A stretch of DNA of 64,000 bases, taken from CAZQYC01 sp964597495. GTDB lineage: Bacteria; Pseudomonadota; Gammaproteobacteria; Steroidobacterales; Steroidobacteraceae. Below the pieces are notes generated by a model. That model did no database searches, was not told where the DNA came from, and was given only the letters and a program-made list of their open reading frames with translations. Below are positions 7,317-16,718 of the stretch, piece after piece (the stretch's first letter is position 1; each line of letters opens with the position of its first letter). The DNA lies in NCBI GenBank assembly GCA_964597495.1, contig CAZQYC010000007.1, positions 1-64,000 of the forward strand, read 5' to 3'. The position numbers and the translations under genes were made by a program.

Positions 7317-8531
7317 ATGTCGTTTTCCCTAGCGCTGAGCGGATTGAATGCGGCGTCCACGGATCTCAATTCGACGGCGAACAACATCGCCAATGCGTCG
7401 ACCAACGGTTTTAAGAGTTCACGTACCGAATTCTCGGAGTTGTTCTCGGTGACGCCCCAGGGCGCCGGCGACACCAACGGCAATGGCGTACGCGTGGCCG
7501 CCATCGCACAGCAGTTCGGGCAGGGCAATATCGACGTGACCGGCAATAGCCTCGACATGGCGATTAGCGGTAACGGATTTTTCATCGTCAGCGACAACGG
7601 TGCGCTGACCTATACGCGTGCCGGCGCTTATCGCATCGATAACAGCGGCAATGTGGTGAATAGCAAGAATCAGCGCTTGCAGGCGTATCCGCCGACCGGT
7701 CTCAATGGGTTCAACACGGGTGGTTTGGCCGACCTGCGCTTGGTGACCAACGTGAGTGCTCCGTCGGCAACGACCAGCGCAAACGTGCTTTTCAACTTGC
7801 CGGCCAATGCGACCGTTCCCACGGTGACGCCGTTCGATCCAACCAACGTGAATTCGTACAACGAAGCAACGTCGTTGACGGTCTACGACTCGCTGGGCGC
7901 TGCACACACGGGCACGCTGTACTTCGACAAGACCGCGACGGCGAATCAATGGAACATGCGGCTTTACGTCGATGGCAATGCCGTCGGTGCCGCACAGACG
8001 TTGCAGTACAGTACCTCTGGAACGATTACGACGCCGGCGGGCGGAACAATCACCTTTCCCGCTTATACGCCCGCGACCGGCGCTGCACCTTTGAATCTGA
8101 CGTTCGACGTAGCCGCCACCACGCAATACGGCAGCACCTTCGGCGTCAACTCCGTTTCTCAGGACGGCTTTACCACGGGACGTCTCATCGGCATCGACTT
8201 CGATTCCAACGGTGTGGTGCAAGCCCGCTTCACGAACGGACGCTCGGTTCCGCTCGGTCAAGTTGCGATGGCGAATTTCTCCAACCCACAAGGGTTGCAG
8301 CAGCTCGACAACACGAACTGGGCCGAGACCTTTTCATCCGGCCAACCCCTGCGGGGTCAAGCGGGGAGCGCGGGACTCGGACTCATTCAGTCCGGTGCTC
8401 TCGAGTCGTCCAACGTCGACCTCACCGCCCAGTTGGTCAACATGATCACCGCACAGCGCAACTTCCAAGCGAACGCGCAAGTAATTTCGACGACCGATCA
8501 GATTACGCAGACGATTATCAACATTCGTTAG
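7317..8531 (+). CDS. flgE: Flagellar hook protein FlgE
   Basis: Main structural subunit of the hook (404 aa). The N-terminal SGLNAASTDLNSTANNIANASTNGFK and the C-terminal block (SNVDLTAQLVNMITAQRNFQANAQVI) are the shared rod/hook helices. The middle carries the variable FlgE D2/D3 domains, including a GRLIGIDFDSNGVVQARFTNG segment. It is in the flgB operon; its stop codon abuts a heptamer element. Confidence 0.95.
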   Translation: MSFSLALSGLNAASTDLNSTANNIANASTNGFKSSRTEFSELFSVTPQGAGDTNGNGVRVAAIAQQFGQGNIDVTGNSLDMAISGNGFFIVSDNGALTYTRAGAYRIDNSGNVVNSKNQRLQAYPPTGLNGFNTGGLADLRLVTNVSAPSATTSANVLFNLPANATVPTVTPFDPTNVNSYNEATSLTVYDSLGAAHTGTLYFDKTATANQWNMRLYVDGNAVGAAQTLQYSTSGTITTPAGGTITFPAYTPATGAAPLNLTFDVAATTQYGSTFGVNSVSQDGFTTGRLIGIDFDSNGVVQARFTNGRSVPLGQVAMANFSNPQGLQQLDNTNWAETFSSGQPLRGQAGSAGLGLIQSGALESSNVDLTAQLVNMITAQRNFQANAQVISTTDQITQTIINIR

Positions 8532-8608
8532 TCACTAGCGACTAGCAGCTAGCTCCTAGCAAGAAATTGCGTTGGGCTAGTGGCTAGAAGCTAACTGCTA
8601 GAGGCTCT
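8532..8608. repeat. Compact CTAG heptamer hairpin, flgE-flgF
   Basis: The left arm (8532-8563) directly follows the flgE stop. The right arm (8574-8608) follows after only about 11 nt and ends GAGGCTC before the flgF ATG. This is the shortest spacer of the family in this window. Confidence 0.85.
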
Positions 8609-8611
8609 TTC

Positions 8612-9352
8612 ATGGACCGCTTACTCTATATCGCAATGACCGGCGCAAAGGAAACGATGCGCGCGCAGGCCGTGAACAGTCACAACTTGGCGAATGCCAG
8701 TACGACGGGTTTTCGCGCCGATCTATCGGCGTTTCAAAGTCGTGCGGTGGCGGGTTCGGGTTTCGCATCGCGTGCGTATGCGACGAACTCGACGACCGGT
8801 GTCGATACGACGTTCGGCGCCATGCAGGCAACCGGACGCGAATTGGACGTGGCGATTCAAGGTCAGGGATTTCTTGCTGTGCAGGCGCGCGATGGGGTGG
8901 AAGCGTATACGCGAGCAGGCGATCTTCGAGTCGATGCCAACGGCGTGTTGAGCACGGGTGCGGGACACATGGTGATGGGCGCGGATGGGCCGCTCACCAT
9001 TCCGCCCTATACGTCGATCAGCGTCGGCGGCGACGGTACCGTGTCCATCGTGCCGCTAGGCCAAACGGCCACGACGCTCAGTGCCGTGGGTCGCATCAAG
9101 CTAGTCAATCCCGACGCGAACACGCTGCAACGCGGAGAGGATGGTTTATTCCGCGCTCCGAATGGCGAGCCGGCAGCGGCCGACGCCAACATTCGCGTTG
9201 CCTCCGGCGTTCTCGAATCCAGCAACGTGAACATTGCCGATGCCATGGTCACGATGATTCAGCTGCAACGGCATTTCGATTTGCAAGTGAAGGCGATGCG
9301 TTCCGCGGAAGATAACGCGGCGTCGTCGGCGCAGTTGCTGCGCTTGGGATGA
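8612..9352 (+). CDS. flgF: Flagellar basal-body rod protein FlgF
   Basis: Distal-side rod protein (246 aa). It starts MDRLLYIAMTGAKETMRAQAVNSHNLANASTTGFR, the FlgF version of the rod signature, and ends with SNVNIADAMVTMIQLQRHFDLQVKAM. It pairs with FlgG, which follows after 44 bp. Confidence 0.95.
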   Translation: MDRLLYIAMTGAKETMRAQAVNSHNLANASTTGFRADLSAFQSRAVAGSGFASRAYATNSTTGVDTTFGAMQATGRELDVAIQGQGFLAVQARDGVEAYTRAGDLRVDANGVLSTGAGHMVMGADGPLTIPPYTSISVGGDGTVSIVPLGQTATTLSAVGRIKLVNPDANTLQRGEDGLFRAPNGEPAAADANIRVASGVLESSNVNIADAMVTMIQLQRHFDLQVKAMRSAEDNAASSAQLLRLG

Positions 9353-9396
9353 GCGACTTCTCTAACGTAACGTCTAAGTAATTTGAGGTTAATGCA

Positions 9397-10182
9397 ATGA
9401 CTCCCGCACTCTGGGCCGCCAAAACCGGACTCGACGCGCAACAAACGCGCATGACGGTCACGTCGAACAATCTCGCCAACGTGAATACCAGCGGCTACAA
9501 GAAAAGCCGCGGCGTATTCGAAGATCTGATGTATCAGCAGATCAAACAAGTCGGCGCGTCGACCTCGCAAGACACGCAGGCGCCGTCCGGCTTGTCGCTG
9601 GGAACGGGCGTGCGCGTGGTCGCGACGGAAAAAATGTTCACCCAAGGCGGCCTCAATCAAACCGGAAATCCGTTGGATATCGCAATCCAAGGACGCGGTT
9701 TCTTTCAGATCCTTCTGCCGGACGGTTCGCTCGGCTACACCCGCGACGGCAGTTTCCAATCGAACTCGCAGGGTCAGTTGGTCACGAGCAGCGGTTACTT
9801 GGTGCAGCCGAGTATTACGATCCCGAGCGGGGCGCAGAGCATTTCCATCGGCAGCGACGGCGTCGTTAGCGTAACGGTTGCCGGCCAGTCAGCGCCGACG
9901 CAAGTCGGAACCTTGCAGCTTACCGACTTTGTCAATCCCGCCGGCTTGCAAGCGCGCGGCGAAAATCTTCTGGTCGAGTCGGCTGCCAGCGGCACGGCAC
10001 AAACGGGAACGCCGGGACTGAACGGACTCGGCGCGCTCAATCAAGGCGCCCTTGAAAGCTCGAACGTCAACGTAGTCGAAGAGTTGGTCGCCATGATCGA
10101 AACGCAACGCGCCTACGAGATGAACTCGAAGGCTATCCAAACGACGGATCAGATGCTCGAGTATGTCAGCAATACTTTGTAA
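9397..10182 (+). CDS. flgG: Flagellar distal rod protein FlgG
   Basis: The distal rod drive-shaft subunit (261 aa, the usual length). The N-terminus ALWAAKTGLDAQQTRMTVTSNNLANVNTSGYKK and the C-terminus SNVNVVEELVAMIETQRAYEMNSKAI are near-consensus for FlgG. The junction to flgH (40 bp) has no heptamer element. Confidence 0.96.
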   Translation: MTPALWAAKTGLDAQQTRMTVTSNNLANVNTSGYKKSRGVFEDLMYQQIKQVGASTSQDTQAPSGLSLGTGVRVVATEKMFTQGGLNQTGNPLDIAIQGRGFFQILLPDGSLGYTRDGSFQSNSQGQLVTSSGYLVQPSITIPSGAQSISIGSDGVVSVTVAGQSAPTQVGTLQLTDFVNPAGLQARGENLLVESAASGTAQTGTPGLNGLGALNQGALESSNVNVVEELVAMIETQRAYEMNSKAIQTTDQMLEYVSNTL

Positions 10183-10222
10183 GTGAGCGAGTGAGGCGGT
10201 AAGTAGCGAGAACGAGATAGCC

Positions 10223-10891
10223 ATGAATAAATATGTGACGACGTTCCTAACGACAGTGGCGTTCGCGCTCACTGCCTGCATATCTCCGCCGCACGCGCCG
10301 GATTTCAATGCGGCTTGGCCGGAAACGGTCGAGCCCGCGGCAACATCGAGCGGTTCGATTTATCAGGAGGGGCGCGAAGTTGCTCTGTTCGAAAATAGTA
10401 TTGCGCGTCGCATCGGCGACACCGTTACGATTCGCTTGGTCGAAAGCACTAATGCCTCGAAGAGCTCCACCACCGGTACGAAGAAGGAAACCACGGTGGA
10501 CATCGGTGCGCCGACGGGCATTGGTACGCAGATGGCGTTGAACGGTGCGCCGCTCGGAGTGGGTTTCGAGAACAAAAACAGTTTCGCGGGTTCGGGCAAC
10601 AGCGCGCAAAGCAACAAACTTGAGGGTCAAATTACGGTCACGGTCGCAAAGCGCCTGTCAAACGGCAATTTGCTGATTCGCGGACAGAAGTGGCTGACGC
10701 TGAATCAAGGTTCGGAGTTCGTGCGCGTACAAGGAATCATCCGACCGGTGGACATCGATCCCGATAACAGCATTCCCTCGTACAAAGTGGCCGACGCGAC
10801 GATTTCCTACGGTGGCAAAGGCGCTCTCGCCGACGCGAACGCGCCGGGACTGTTTTCGCGGTTCTTTAATTCGAAGTGGATGCCGTTTTGA
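10223..10891 (+). CDS. flgH: Flagellar L-ring lipoprotein FlgH
   Basis: Outer-membrane L-ring subunit (222 aa). It has a lipoprotein signal peptide with the lipobox LTAC at residues 16-19. The body contains the FlgH signatures FENSIARRIGDTVTIRLVES and GNLLIRGQKWLTLNQGSEFVRVQGIIRP. It assembles with the FlgI P-ring encoded next to it. Confidence 0.95.
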   Translation: MNKYVTTFLTTVAFALTACISPPHAPDFNAAWPETVEPAATSSGSIYQEGREVALFENSIARRIGDTVTIRLVESTNASKSSTTGTKKETTVDIGAPTGIGTQMALNGAPLGVGFENKNSFAGSGNSAQSNKLEGQITVTVAKRLSNGNLLIRGQKWLTLNQGSEFVRVQGIIRPVDIDPDNSIPSYKVADATISYGGKGALADANAPGLFSRFFNSKWMPF

Positions 10892-10896
10892 AGAAG

Positions 10897-11020
10897 CAGC
10901 TAGCCGCTAGCCACTAGCTACTAGCCAGAAAAAACATTCGGAAGCTTACGCTATGAAAGAGTCTTTGCATCATTCTTCTCTAACTAGCAACTACGGCCTA
11001 GCGCCTAGTGGCTTAGCTAC
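10897..11020. repeat. CTAG heptamer element overlapping the flgI 5' coding end
   Basis: The left arm (10897-10930) ends CTAGCCAGAA. A degenerate right arm (10980-11020: AACTAGCAACTACGGCCTAG, then GCGCCTAGTGGCTTAGCT) lies inside the flgI reading frame if the ATG at 10953 is used. There it would encode about residues 10-23 of the signal region. Confidence 0.65.
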
Positions 11021-12113
11021 AGCGGCGATTATGGCGCTGGTGGTGATGTTAGTCGCACCGACTGCAGTGGCTGAGCGCGTCAAGGATCTCGCTTCCGTCT
11101 CCGGCGTTCGCGGCAACCAATTGGTCGGCTATGGTCTCGTCGTCGGTCTCGATGGCACCGGCGATCAAACTAGCCAAGCGCCGTTTACCATTCAAAGCAT
11201 TCGCAACATGTTGGCCAAGTTCGGCGTCACGATTCCGTCGAACGTCAATCCTCAATTGAAGAATGTCGCGGCGGTAACGGTGACGGCGGAGCTTCCGGCG
11301 TTTTCGAAATCCGGCCAGGCCATCGACGTAACCGTTTCGTCGATCGGCAATGCCGCCAGTCTCCGCGGCGGCAATCTGCTCATGACGCCGCTCCGCGGTA
11401 TCGACGGCGAGGTGTATGCGATTGCGCAAGGCAGCCTGACCGTGAGTGGCTTCGGCATTGCCGGTAAGGACGGCTCGCGTATTTCCATCAACGTGCCGAG
11501 CAGCGGGCGCATTCCTGGCGGCGCAATGGTGGAGAAAGAAGTACCGAGCCGTTTTGCGAGCGACCCGTACATTCTTTTGAACCTGCATCGTCCGGACTTC
11601 ACGACGGCAACTCGATTGGTCGACGGCATCAACAAGCTCTTGGGGCCGGAGACCGCGCAGGCAATCGATGCGATTACGGTGCGAGTGAATGCACCGATCG
11701 ATACGAGCCAGCGCATCGCCTATTTGTCGACGTTGGAATCGCTGGATATCGAGCCTGGCGAGGCGCGCGCTCGTGTCATCGTCAATTCACGCACCGGCAC
11801 GGTGGTGATCGGTTCGCAAGTGCGCGTGACGGCAGCGGCGGTCGCGCACGGTTCGCTCTCGGTCTCGATCACCGAGCGCGCCGACGTCAGTCAGCCGAAT
11901 CCATTGACGGGCGGTCAAACCACGGTGGCGCCCCGCTCGCAGATCGAAGTCACGGAGAAGGAAGCGCGCATGTTTAAGTTCAACGCCGGGGTCAATCTCG
12001 ACGAGATCGTACGCGCGGTGAACCAAGTGGGCGCCGCTCCGGGCGATCTGGTCGCGATTTTGGAAGCGTTAAAGGAAGCGGGCGCGCTGCGTGCCGAGCT
12101 CATAGTGATCTAA
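10953..12113 (+). CDS. flgI: Flagellar P-ring protein FlgI
   Basis: Periplasmic P-ring subunit (386 aa). The mature part starts near ERVKDLASVSGVRGNQLVGYGLVVGLDGTGD, a hallmark of FlgI, and the protein ends DLVAILEALKEAGALRAELIVI. The ATG at 10953 has GGAAG 8 nt upstream and gives a 40-residue signal region whose front half overlaps a heptamer arm. The alternative ATG at 11031 gives a very short signal peptide (MALVVMLVAPTAVA). I favour 10953 for the ribosome binding site but am not certain. Confidence 0.94.
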   Translation: MKESLHHSSLTSNYGLAPSGLATAAIMALVVMLVAPTAVAERVKDLASVSGVRGNQLVGYGLVVGLDGTGDQTSQAPFTIQSIRNMLAKFGVTIPSNVNPQLKNVAAVTVTAELPAFSKSGQAIDVTVSSIGNAASLRGGNLLMTPLRGIDGEVYAIAQGSLTVSGFGIAGKDGSRISINVPSSGRIPGGAMVEKEVPSRFASDPYILLNLHRPDFTTATRLVDGINKLLGPETAQAIDAITVRVNAPIDTSQRIAYLSTLESLDIEPGEARARVIVNSRTGTVVIGSQVRVTAAAVAHGSLSVSITERADVSQPNPLTGGQTTVAPRSQIEVTEKEARMFKFNAGVNLDEIVRAVNQVGAAPGDLVAILEALKEAGALRAELIVI

Positions 12114-12174
12114 CTATGCGCGCATTTTTCCTCTTGCCGATTTGCCAGTGGCCCGTTAGCCGGTTCGCTTTCTT

Positions 12175-13359
12175 ATGACCACTCCCGTTAATTTCTACGC
12201 CGACTTCAAAGGTCTTGCGTCGCTCAAGAACGATGCGACTCAGCAAGATCCGAAGGCATTGCGGGAAGCGGCGCGCCAGTTCGAGAGTCTGTTCACGCAG
12301 ATGATGTTGAAGAGCATGCGCGATGCGACGAAGGCGTTTCAGTCGGACAATCCGCTCATGGGAAGCGATCAAACCGATTTTTATCGCGAGATGTTCGACA
12401 ATCAATTGGCTGTCCAGATGAGTAAGGGGCGCGGGTTGGGATTGGCGGATGTGTTGGTGAGGCAGTTGCAGGGTGGTGTTGCGCCTCTCGCGAAAGAGGT
12501 CCCCGCTTCAAACAAAGTAGGAGAGGGGAGCGCCCCCACCCTAACCCTCCCCCGTGGAGCGGGGGAGGGGATAAGAACGCCGTTGAAGATAGATGTGGAT
12601 GGCAAAGCTCTAATATCTGTTCCCCTCCCCCGTTCCACGGAGGAGGGCAGGGTGGGGGCATCTTCTTCTGCTATCGATGCCGCTCCGCAAACAACGGCAG
12701 TAATCGATAGCAATGACGAGTTAGCTATTTTCCACGGCAGCGTCGACGAAACGGCGAACGCCAATCAACCTCTCCCTGAATCTCGACCCGTGACTGTCGA
12801 CTCCATCTCACGAACCGCACGCCGCGACTCCATCGCGACCACGCCCGACGAATTCGTAACCCAACTCTGGCCGCACGCCAAAGTCGCCGCCGATGAACTC
12901 GGTGTCGATCCTCATATGCTGATTGCGCAAGCCGCACTCGAAACCGGTTGGGGGAAATCCATTCCCTGCAATCCCGACGGGACGTGCTCCTTCAATCTGT
13001 TCGGCATCAAAGCGGGCGGCCGCTGGCAAGGCCCGGCCGTCGGCGTCAATACGTTGGAGTTCGAAGACGGAATGGCGGTACGCCGTCGCGCGAGTTTTCG
13101 CGCTTACGAATCCGCCGCCGACAGTTTTCGCGATTATGCTTCTCTCATAAAGAATAGCCCGCGTTACGCCGCCGCGCTCGGAACCGGAAGCGATACCGCC
13201 GCGTTTGCCAACGCCCTACAGCAAGGTGGTTACGCCACCGATCCGAATTACGCGAACAAGCTTACGGCGGTTGCCGAGCGTTTGCGTGCTTCTCTCAAGA
13301 CCGATACGCCGCAGCCGTTAGCTTTAGGAAAGCGTGTGTCGATCGGAGGGCAAACGTAA
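12175..13359 (+). CDS. flgJ: Rod-assembly protein and peptidoglycan hydrolase FlgJ
   Basis: Bifunctional FlgJ (394 aa). Residues of about 25-100 form the rod-binding domain (REAARQFESLFTQMMLKSMR). Residues of about 223-375 form a glucosaminidase-type hydrolase with the catalytic-Glu motif ALETGWGK and the SFNLFGIKAG block. It opens the cell wall for rod passage. The linker (about residues 115-165) is encoded by an inverted pair of CCCTCCCCC-type repeats inserted in frame (about 12524-12660), making the protein longer than typical FlgJ (about 310-330 aa). Confidence 0.94.
   Translation: MTTPVNFYADFKGLASLKNDATQQDPKALREAARQFESLFTQMMLKSMRDATKAFQSDNPLMGSDQTDFYREMFDNQLAVQMSKGRGLGLADVLVRQLQGGVAPLAKEVPASNKVGEGSAPTLTLPRGAGEGIRTPLKIDVDGKALISVPLPRSTEEGRVGASSSAIDAAPQTTAVIDSNDELAIFHGSVDETANANQPLPESRPVTVDSISRTARRDSIATTPDEFVTQLWPHAKVAADELGVDPHMLIAQAALETGWGKSIPCNPDGTCSFNLFGIKAGGRWQGPAVGVNTLEFEDGMAVRRRASFRAYESAADSFRDYASLIKNSPRYAAALGTGSDTAAFANALQQGGYATDPNYANKLTAVAERLRASLKTDTPQPLALGKRVSIGGQT
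12530..12660. repeat. CCCTCCCCC/GGGGGAGGG inverted pair inside flgJ
   Basis: The left unit is CACCCTAACCCTCCCCCGTG followed by GAGCGGGGGAGGGG. The right unit is CCCCTCCCCCGTTCCACGG, AGGAGGGCAGGGTGGGGGC. The outer ends (CCCCCACCCT and AGGGTGGGGG) are reverse complements. The same arrangement occurs at the 5' end of fliP. Confidence 0.75.
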
Positions 13360-13390
13360 TGCGGTGCTTCGCGCCTTGCCGGTTCGATTA

Positions 13391-13430
13391 CTACCTACAG
13401 CCTACAGCCTACGGCTTACAGCCTAGCCGG
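13391..13430. repeat. CCTACAG heptamer variant upstream of flgK
   Basis: CCTACAG units (CTACAGCCTACAGCCTACGG and on to CTTACAGCCTAGCC) fill the flgJ-flgK gap. They form a 7-nt tandem array related to the CTAG heptamers but with TACAG in place of TAGCN. Confidence 0.55.
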
Positions 13431-13437
13431 AGCTTCC

Positions 13438-15333
13438 ATGGGTGACATGCTTGCATCGGCCACGTCGGGTTTACTTGCGTTTCAGCGCGCGCTCGATACG
13501 ACCAGCCATAATATTTCCAATGCGACTACCGACGGCTTTAGCCGCCAACGCGTTTTAATCGGTACGCGCTTGCCGACGCCTTATTCGACTGGATTCGTGG
13601 GTAACGGCGTCAGCGTGCAAACGGTCGAGCGCCTTTTCGATCGTTACGTTGCCGAAGAGACACGGAATGCCTCGAGTCTACTTTCGCGGCTGACGACTTA
13701 CTCGGCCAATGCCGATGGGCTGGATAACCTGTTTGCCGACGAAAATATCGGCCTCACGGCGTCGTTGCAGAAGTTCATCAATTCGTTTCAAGACCTTGCG
13801 AATTCGCCGTCGTCGATACCGGCGCGGCAAGTCGTGCTCTCGCAGGCTCAGGTATTTCGCGATCGCTTGCAGTCTTTTGACGGCCGCTTGACCGAAATCG
13901 GCAGGGACTTGAATTCGCGCCTGGCGGAAGAGGCGGGCACCGTCACGTCGCTGGCGAAAAACATCGCGGAGTTGAATCGCTCGATCACCGTCGATCAGGC
14001 CCGTACCGGACAACCGCCAAACGACTTGTTAGACCAACGCGACCGGCTCGTGGACGAACTGGCCACGCATATCAATGCGCAAATCACGCGGCAAGACGAC
14101 GGTTCGGTATTGATCTCGATCGGCGGACAACCCTTGGTGGTTGGGAACGAAGCATTTAGCTTGGTGGCTATTCCGGAGCTTTACGACACTTCGCGCTCCT
14201 CGCTGGCCGTTCAGAGCGCAACCGCGACCGTGGACGTGGGTACGCGTCTATCGGGCGGATCGCTCGGCGCGCTGCTCGATTTTCGGAGGGATTTGCTCGA
14301 CACAACGCGCAATTCGCTCGGCCGATTAAGCGTTGCCTTAACCGAGCAGGTGAACGCACAAAGTCGCGCCGGCATCGATTTGAACGGCAATTCCGGCACG
14401 GATTTGTTCAGCGTCGGCGGCATCGAATCGTTTGCGCGGACGAACAACGCGGGTACCGGAGCCGTGACTATTGCCCGGCAGCAGCCGAGTGCGGGCTCGT
14501 TGACCGAAGCGGATTACTACTTGGATTTCGGCGGGAGCGGCTGGTCGCTGCGTCGCGCGGATACCGGCGCCGCCGTTACCATGACGGGTGCGGGCACCGT
14601 GGGCTCGCCGTTTCTTGCGGATGGACTCTCGATCGTCGTGAGCGGCGCCCCGACGGTGGGCGATAACTTTTTAATTCGACCGACGCGAGCCGCCATTGCA
14701 GGCGTAAACGTATTGGTCAACGATCCCGAAGCGATCGCCGCTGCTGTGCCGATCTCGACGTCGGTGGCCGCCTCGAATAGCGGTACGGGTCGTATCTCCT
14801 CCGGTGAAGTGACCAACGTTACCAATGGCGCGTTGCTCACGCCGGTCAATCTCGTCTTCGATTCCACGACCACCTATCGGATTAACGGTGTCGGCGCTTC
14901 GATTGCCTATACTCCCGGAGCGAACATCACTCTCAACGGATGGAGCGTCGCCATCAGCGGCGGGCCTGCGATTGGCGACACTTTCTCCATCGGTCCGAAT
15001 AACAATCCCGCCGGAGACAACCGCAACGCGCTTAAGTTGAGCGATGCCTTAGGCGCCGGCGTGCTCGATGGCGGCACCACGTCCTTGAATGCCGCAGCCG
15101 GAAGGCTCGTCGGCCGAATCGGCGTGGCGGCAAGCCAAGCGCAAGCAAATCGCGATGCGCAGCAAGCCATCTACGACGACGACGTGCGCATTAAAGATTC
15201 GGTGTCCGGCGTTAATCTGGACGAAGAAGCCGGCAACCTACTGCGCTTCCAACAGGCGTATCAGGCGGCGGCACAGGCGATCAAGATTGCGGATACGTTG
15301 TTTCAAACCGTCCTCGACGCGACGCGGCGCTAA
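13438..15333 (+). CDS. flgK: Flagellar hook-associated protein 1, FlgK
   Basis: Hook-filament junction protein (631 aa). It starts GDMLASATSGLLAFQRALDTTSHNISNATTDGFSRQRV and ends with DEEAGNLLRFQQAYQAAAQAIKIADTLFQTVLDATR, the paired terminal helices of FlgK. FLIRPT-type repeats occur in the central domain. It should depend on the FlgN chaperone. Confidence 0.96.
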   Translation: MGDMLASATSGLLAFQRALDTTSHNISNATTDGFSRQRVLIGTRLPTPYSTGFVGNGVSVQTVERLFDRYVAEETRNASSLLSRLTTYSANADGLDNLFADENIGLTASLQKFINSFQDLANSPSSIPARQVVLSQAQVFRDRLQSFDGRLTEIGRDLNSRLAEEAGTVTSLAKNIAELNRSITVDQARTGQPPNDLLDQRDRLVDELATHINAQITRQDDGSVLISIGGQPLVVGNEAFSLVAIPELYDTSRSSLAVQSATATVDVGTRLSGGSLGALLDFRRDLLDTTRNSLGRLSVALTEQVNAQSRAGIDLNGNSGTDLFSVGGIESFARTNNAGTGAVTIARQQPSAGSLTEADYYLDFGGSGWSLRRADTGAAVTMTGAGTVGSPFLADGLSIVVSGAPTVGDNFLIRPTRAAIAGVNVLVNDPEAIAAAVPISTSVAASNSGTGRISSGEVTNVTNGALLTPVNLVFDSTTTYRINGVGASIAYTPGANITLNGWSVAISGGPAIGDTFSIGPNNNPAGDNRNALKLSDALGAGVLDGGTTSLNAAAGRLVGRIGVAASQAQANRDAQQAIYDDDVRIKDSVSGVNLDEEAGNLLRFQQAYQAAAQAIKIADTLFQTVLDATRR

Positions 15334-15337
15334 CGCG

Positions 15338-15498
15338 AGCTACTAGCCACTAGCTACTAGCAGCTAGCCAGAGTAAGAATGAGGTAAGCGTGTGAAGTAC
15401 AACATTAGATTCAGATGTTTCTTTGAGTCGAACGAGCAAGTATTCGGTTCTTTTATTTCCGAGCTAGTTGCTAGCGGCTAGTTGCTAGTAGCTACGAG
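15338..15498. repeat. CTAG heptamer inverted-pair element, flgK-flgL
   Basis: The left arm (15338-15373) follows the flgK stop by 4 nt and ends CAGCTAGCCAGAG. The spacer is about 87 nt. The right arm (15461-15498) reads GAGCTAGTTGCTAGCGGCTA and continues in 7-nt steps to TAGCTACGAGC, before the flgL ATG. Confidence 0.85.
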
Positions 15499-15513
15499 CG
15501 AAGCGAGTCCCCC

Positions 15514-16716
15514 ATGCGTATCTCCACCTCCCAATTCCACAGCCGCGCTCTCGACGGCCTGCTGAATCAGCAGTCCTTGTTGTCGAACGTCCAAAATCAA
15601 ATCGCGACCGGCAAGCGGATTCAGAATCCATCCGACGACCCGATCGGCGCCGTGCATGTTTTGGAATTGCAGCGCGCCATGGCGGAGTCTGACCAGTTCG
15701 GGCGCAATGCAGCCGCCGCGACCACGCGTTTAAACAGCGAAGAGCAGGCGCTCGGCGATGTAACGCTGCTTTTGCAGCGTGTGCGCGAACTCGTTCTGCA
15801 GGTGAATAACGGCAGCATCGACGCAAATGCGCGGCAAGCCATTGCCGTTGAGTTGGCTGCGCGATCGCAGGAACTGACTGACATCGCGAACCGTAAAGAT
15901 GGCAACGGCGAATACTTGTTTTCCGGCTATGCCACCACGGCGCAGCCATTCGCACGCAATGGCGGCAGCGTTGTGTATCTGGGCGATCAAGGTAATCGCC
16001 TTCTGCAGACGAGCCCGACGCAGCGTATTGCGGACAGCCATTCAGGCTACCAAGTGTTCCAAGATATTCGGCAAGGCAACGGTACGTTCGTGATCGACGT
16101 GAACAGCGCGAATACCGGCACGGGATCGATCACGACGGGATCGGTGACCACGCCGGCGTCGTGGGTTCCGGAAACCTACACCATCACGTTTACGGCGCCT
16201 GACACCTATCAAATCACGAACAGCGCCGCGGCCGTGATCGTTGCTCCGGTGGCGGGGAACTACACATCCGGCAGCGCCATCGCCTTCAATGGCGTGCAAG
16301 TCAGCATTAGCGGTGTTCCCGCGGCGGGCGACAGATTCACCGTGGCGCAAAGCCAGAAGGAAGACATGTTCACGACCATCGATAACATCGTGAACGCGGT
16401 GCAATCGGCGAACGATTCGGCTTTGTCGCGTGCCCAGCTCGCCTCGAAAGTGAATCGCGCGCTCGAACAATTCGACCGTGCCGAAGCGCAGCTTCACTCG
16501 GTTCGATCGGAAGTCGGTTCGCGATTGAATGCGCTCGAGAGCTCGGAAGCTTCACGCGAAGATTTAAACGTCGAAGTACAGCGAAATTTATCCAACTTGC
16601 AAGACGTCGATTACGCCGAAGCGATCAGCCGAATGAACCGGCATCTCTTGGGGTTGCAGGCGGCGCAACAGTCGTATGCGAATATTTCACAGTTGTCGTT
16701 GTTCAATTACTTGTAA
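15514..16716 (+). CDS. flgL: Flagellar hook-associated protein 3, FlgL
   Basis: Second hook-filament junction protein (400 aa). The flagellin-like N-terminus (MRISTSQFHSRALDGLLNQQ, SNVQNQIATGKRIQNPSDDP) and C-terminus (DYAEAISRMNRHLLGLQAAQQSYANISQLSLFNYL) are diagnostic. It is the last gene of the flgB-L run and should share the FlgN chaperone with FlgK. Confidence 0.95.
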   Translation: MRISTSQFHSRALDGLLNQQSLLSNVQNQIATGKRIQNPSDDPIGAVHVLELQRAMAESDQFGRNAAAATTRLNSEEQALGDVTLLLQRVRELVLQVNNGSIDANARQAIAVELAARSQELTDIANRKDGNGEYLFSGYATTAQPFARNGGSVVYLGDQGNRLLQTSPTQRIADSHSGYQVFQDIRQGNGTFVIDVNSANTGTGSITTGSVTTPASWVPETYTITFTAPDTYQITNSAAAVIVAPVAGNYTSGSAIAFNGVQVSISGVPAAGDRFTVAQSQKEDMFTTIDNIVNAVQSANDSALSRAQLASKVNRALEQFDRAEAQLHSVRSEVGSRLNALESSEASREDLNVEVQRNLSNLQDVDYAEAISRMNRHLLGLQAAQQSYANISQLSLFNYL

Positions 16717-16718
16717 GC

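Noticed and set aside
7419..8291. Long minus-strand frame opposite flgE, and similar frames opposite fliC, fliF and other genes
   Set aside because: These are antisense shadows of high-G/C coding sequence with Arg/His-rich translations and no homology that I recognise.
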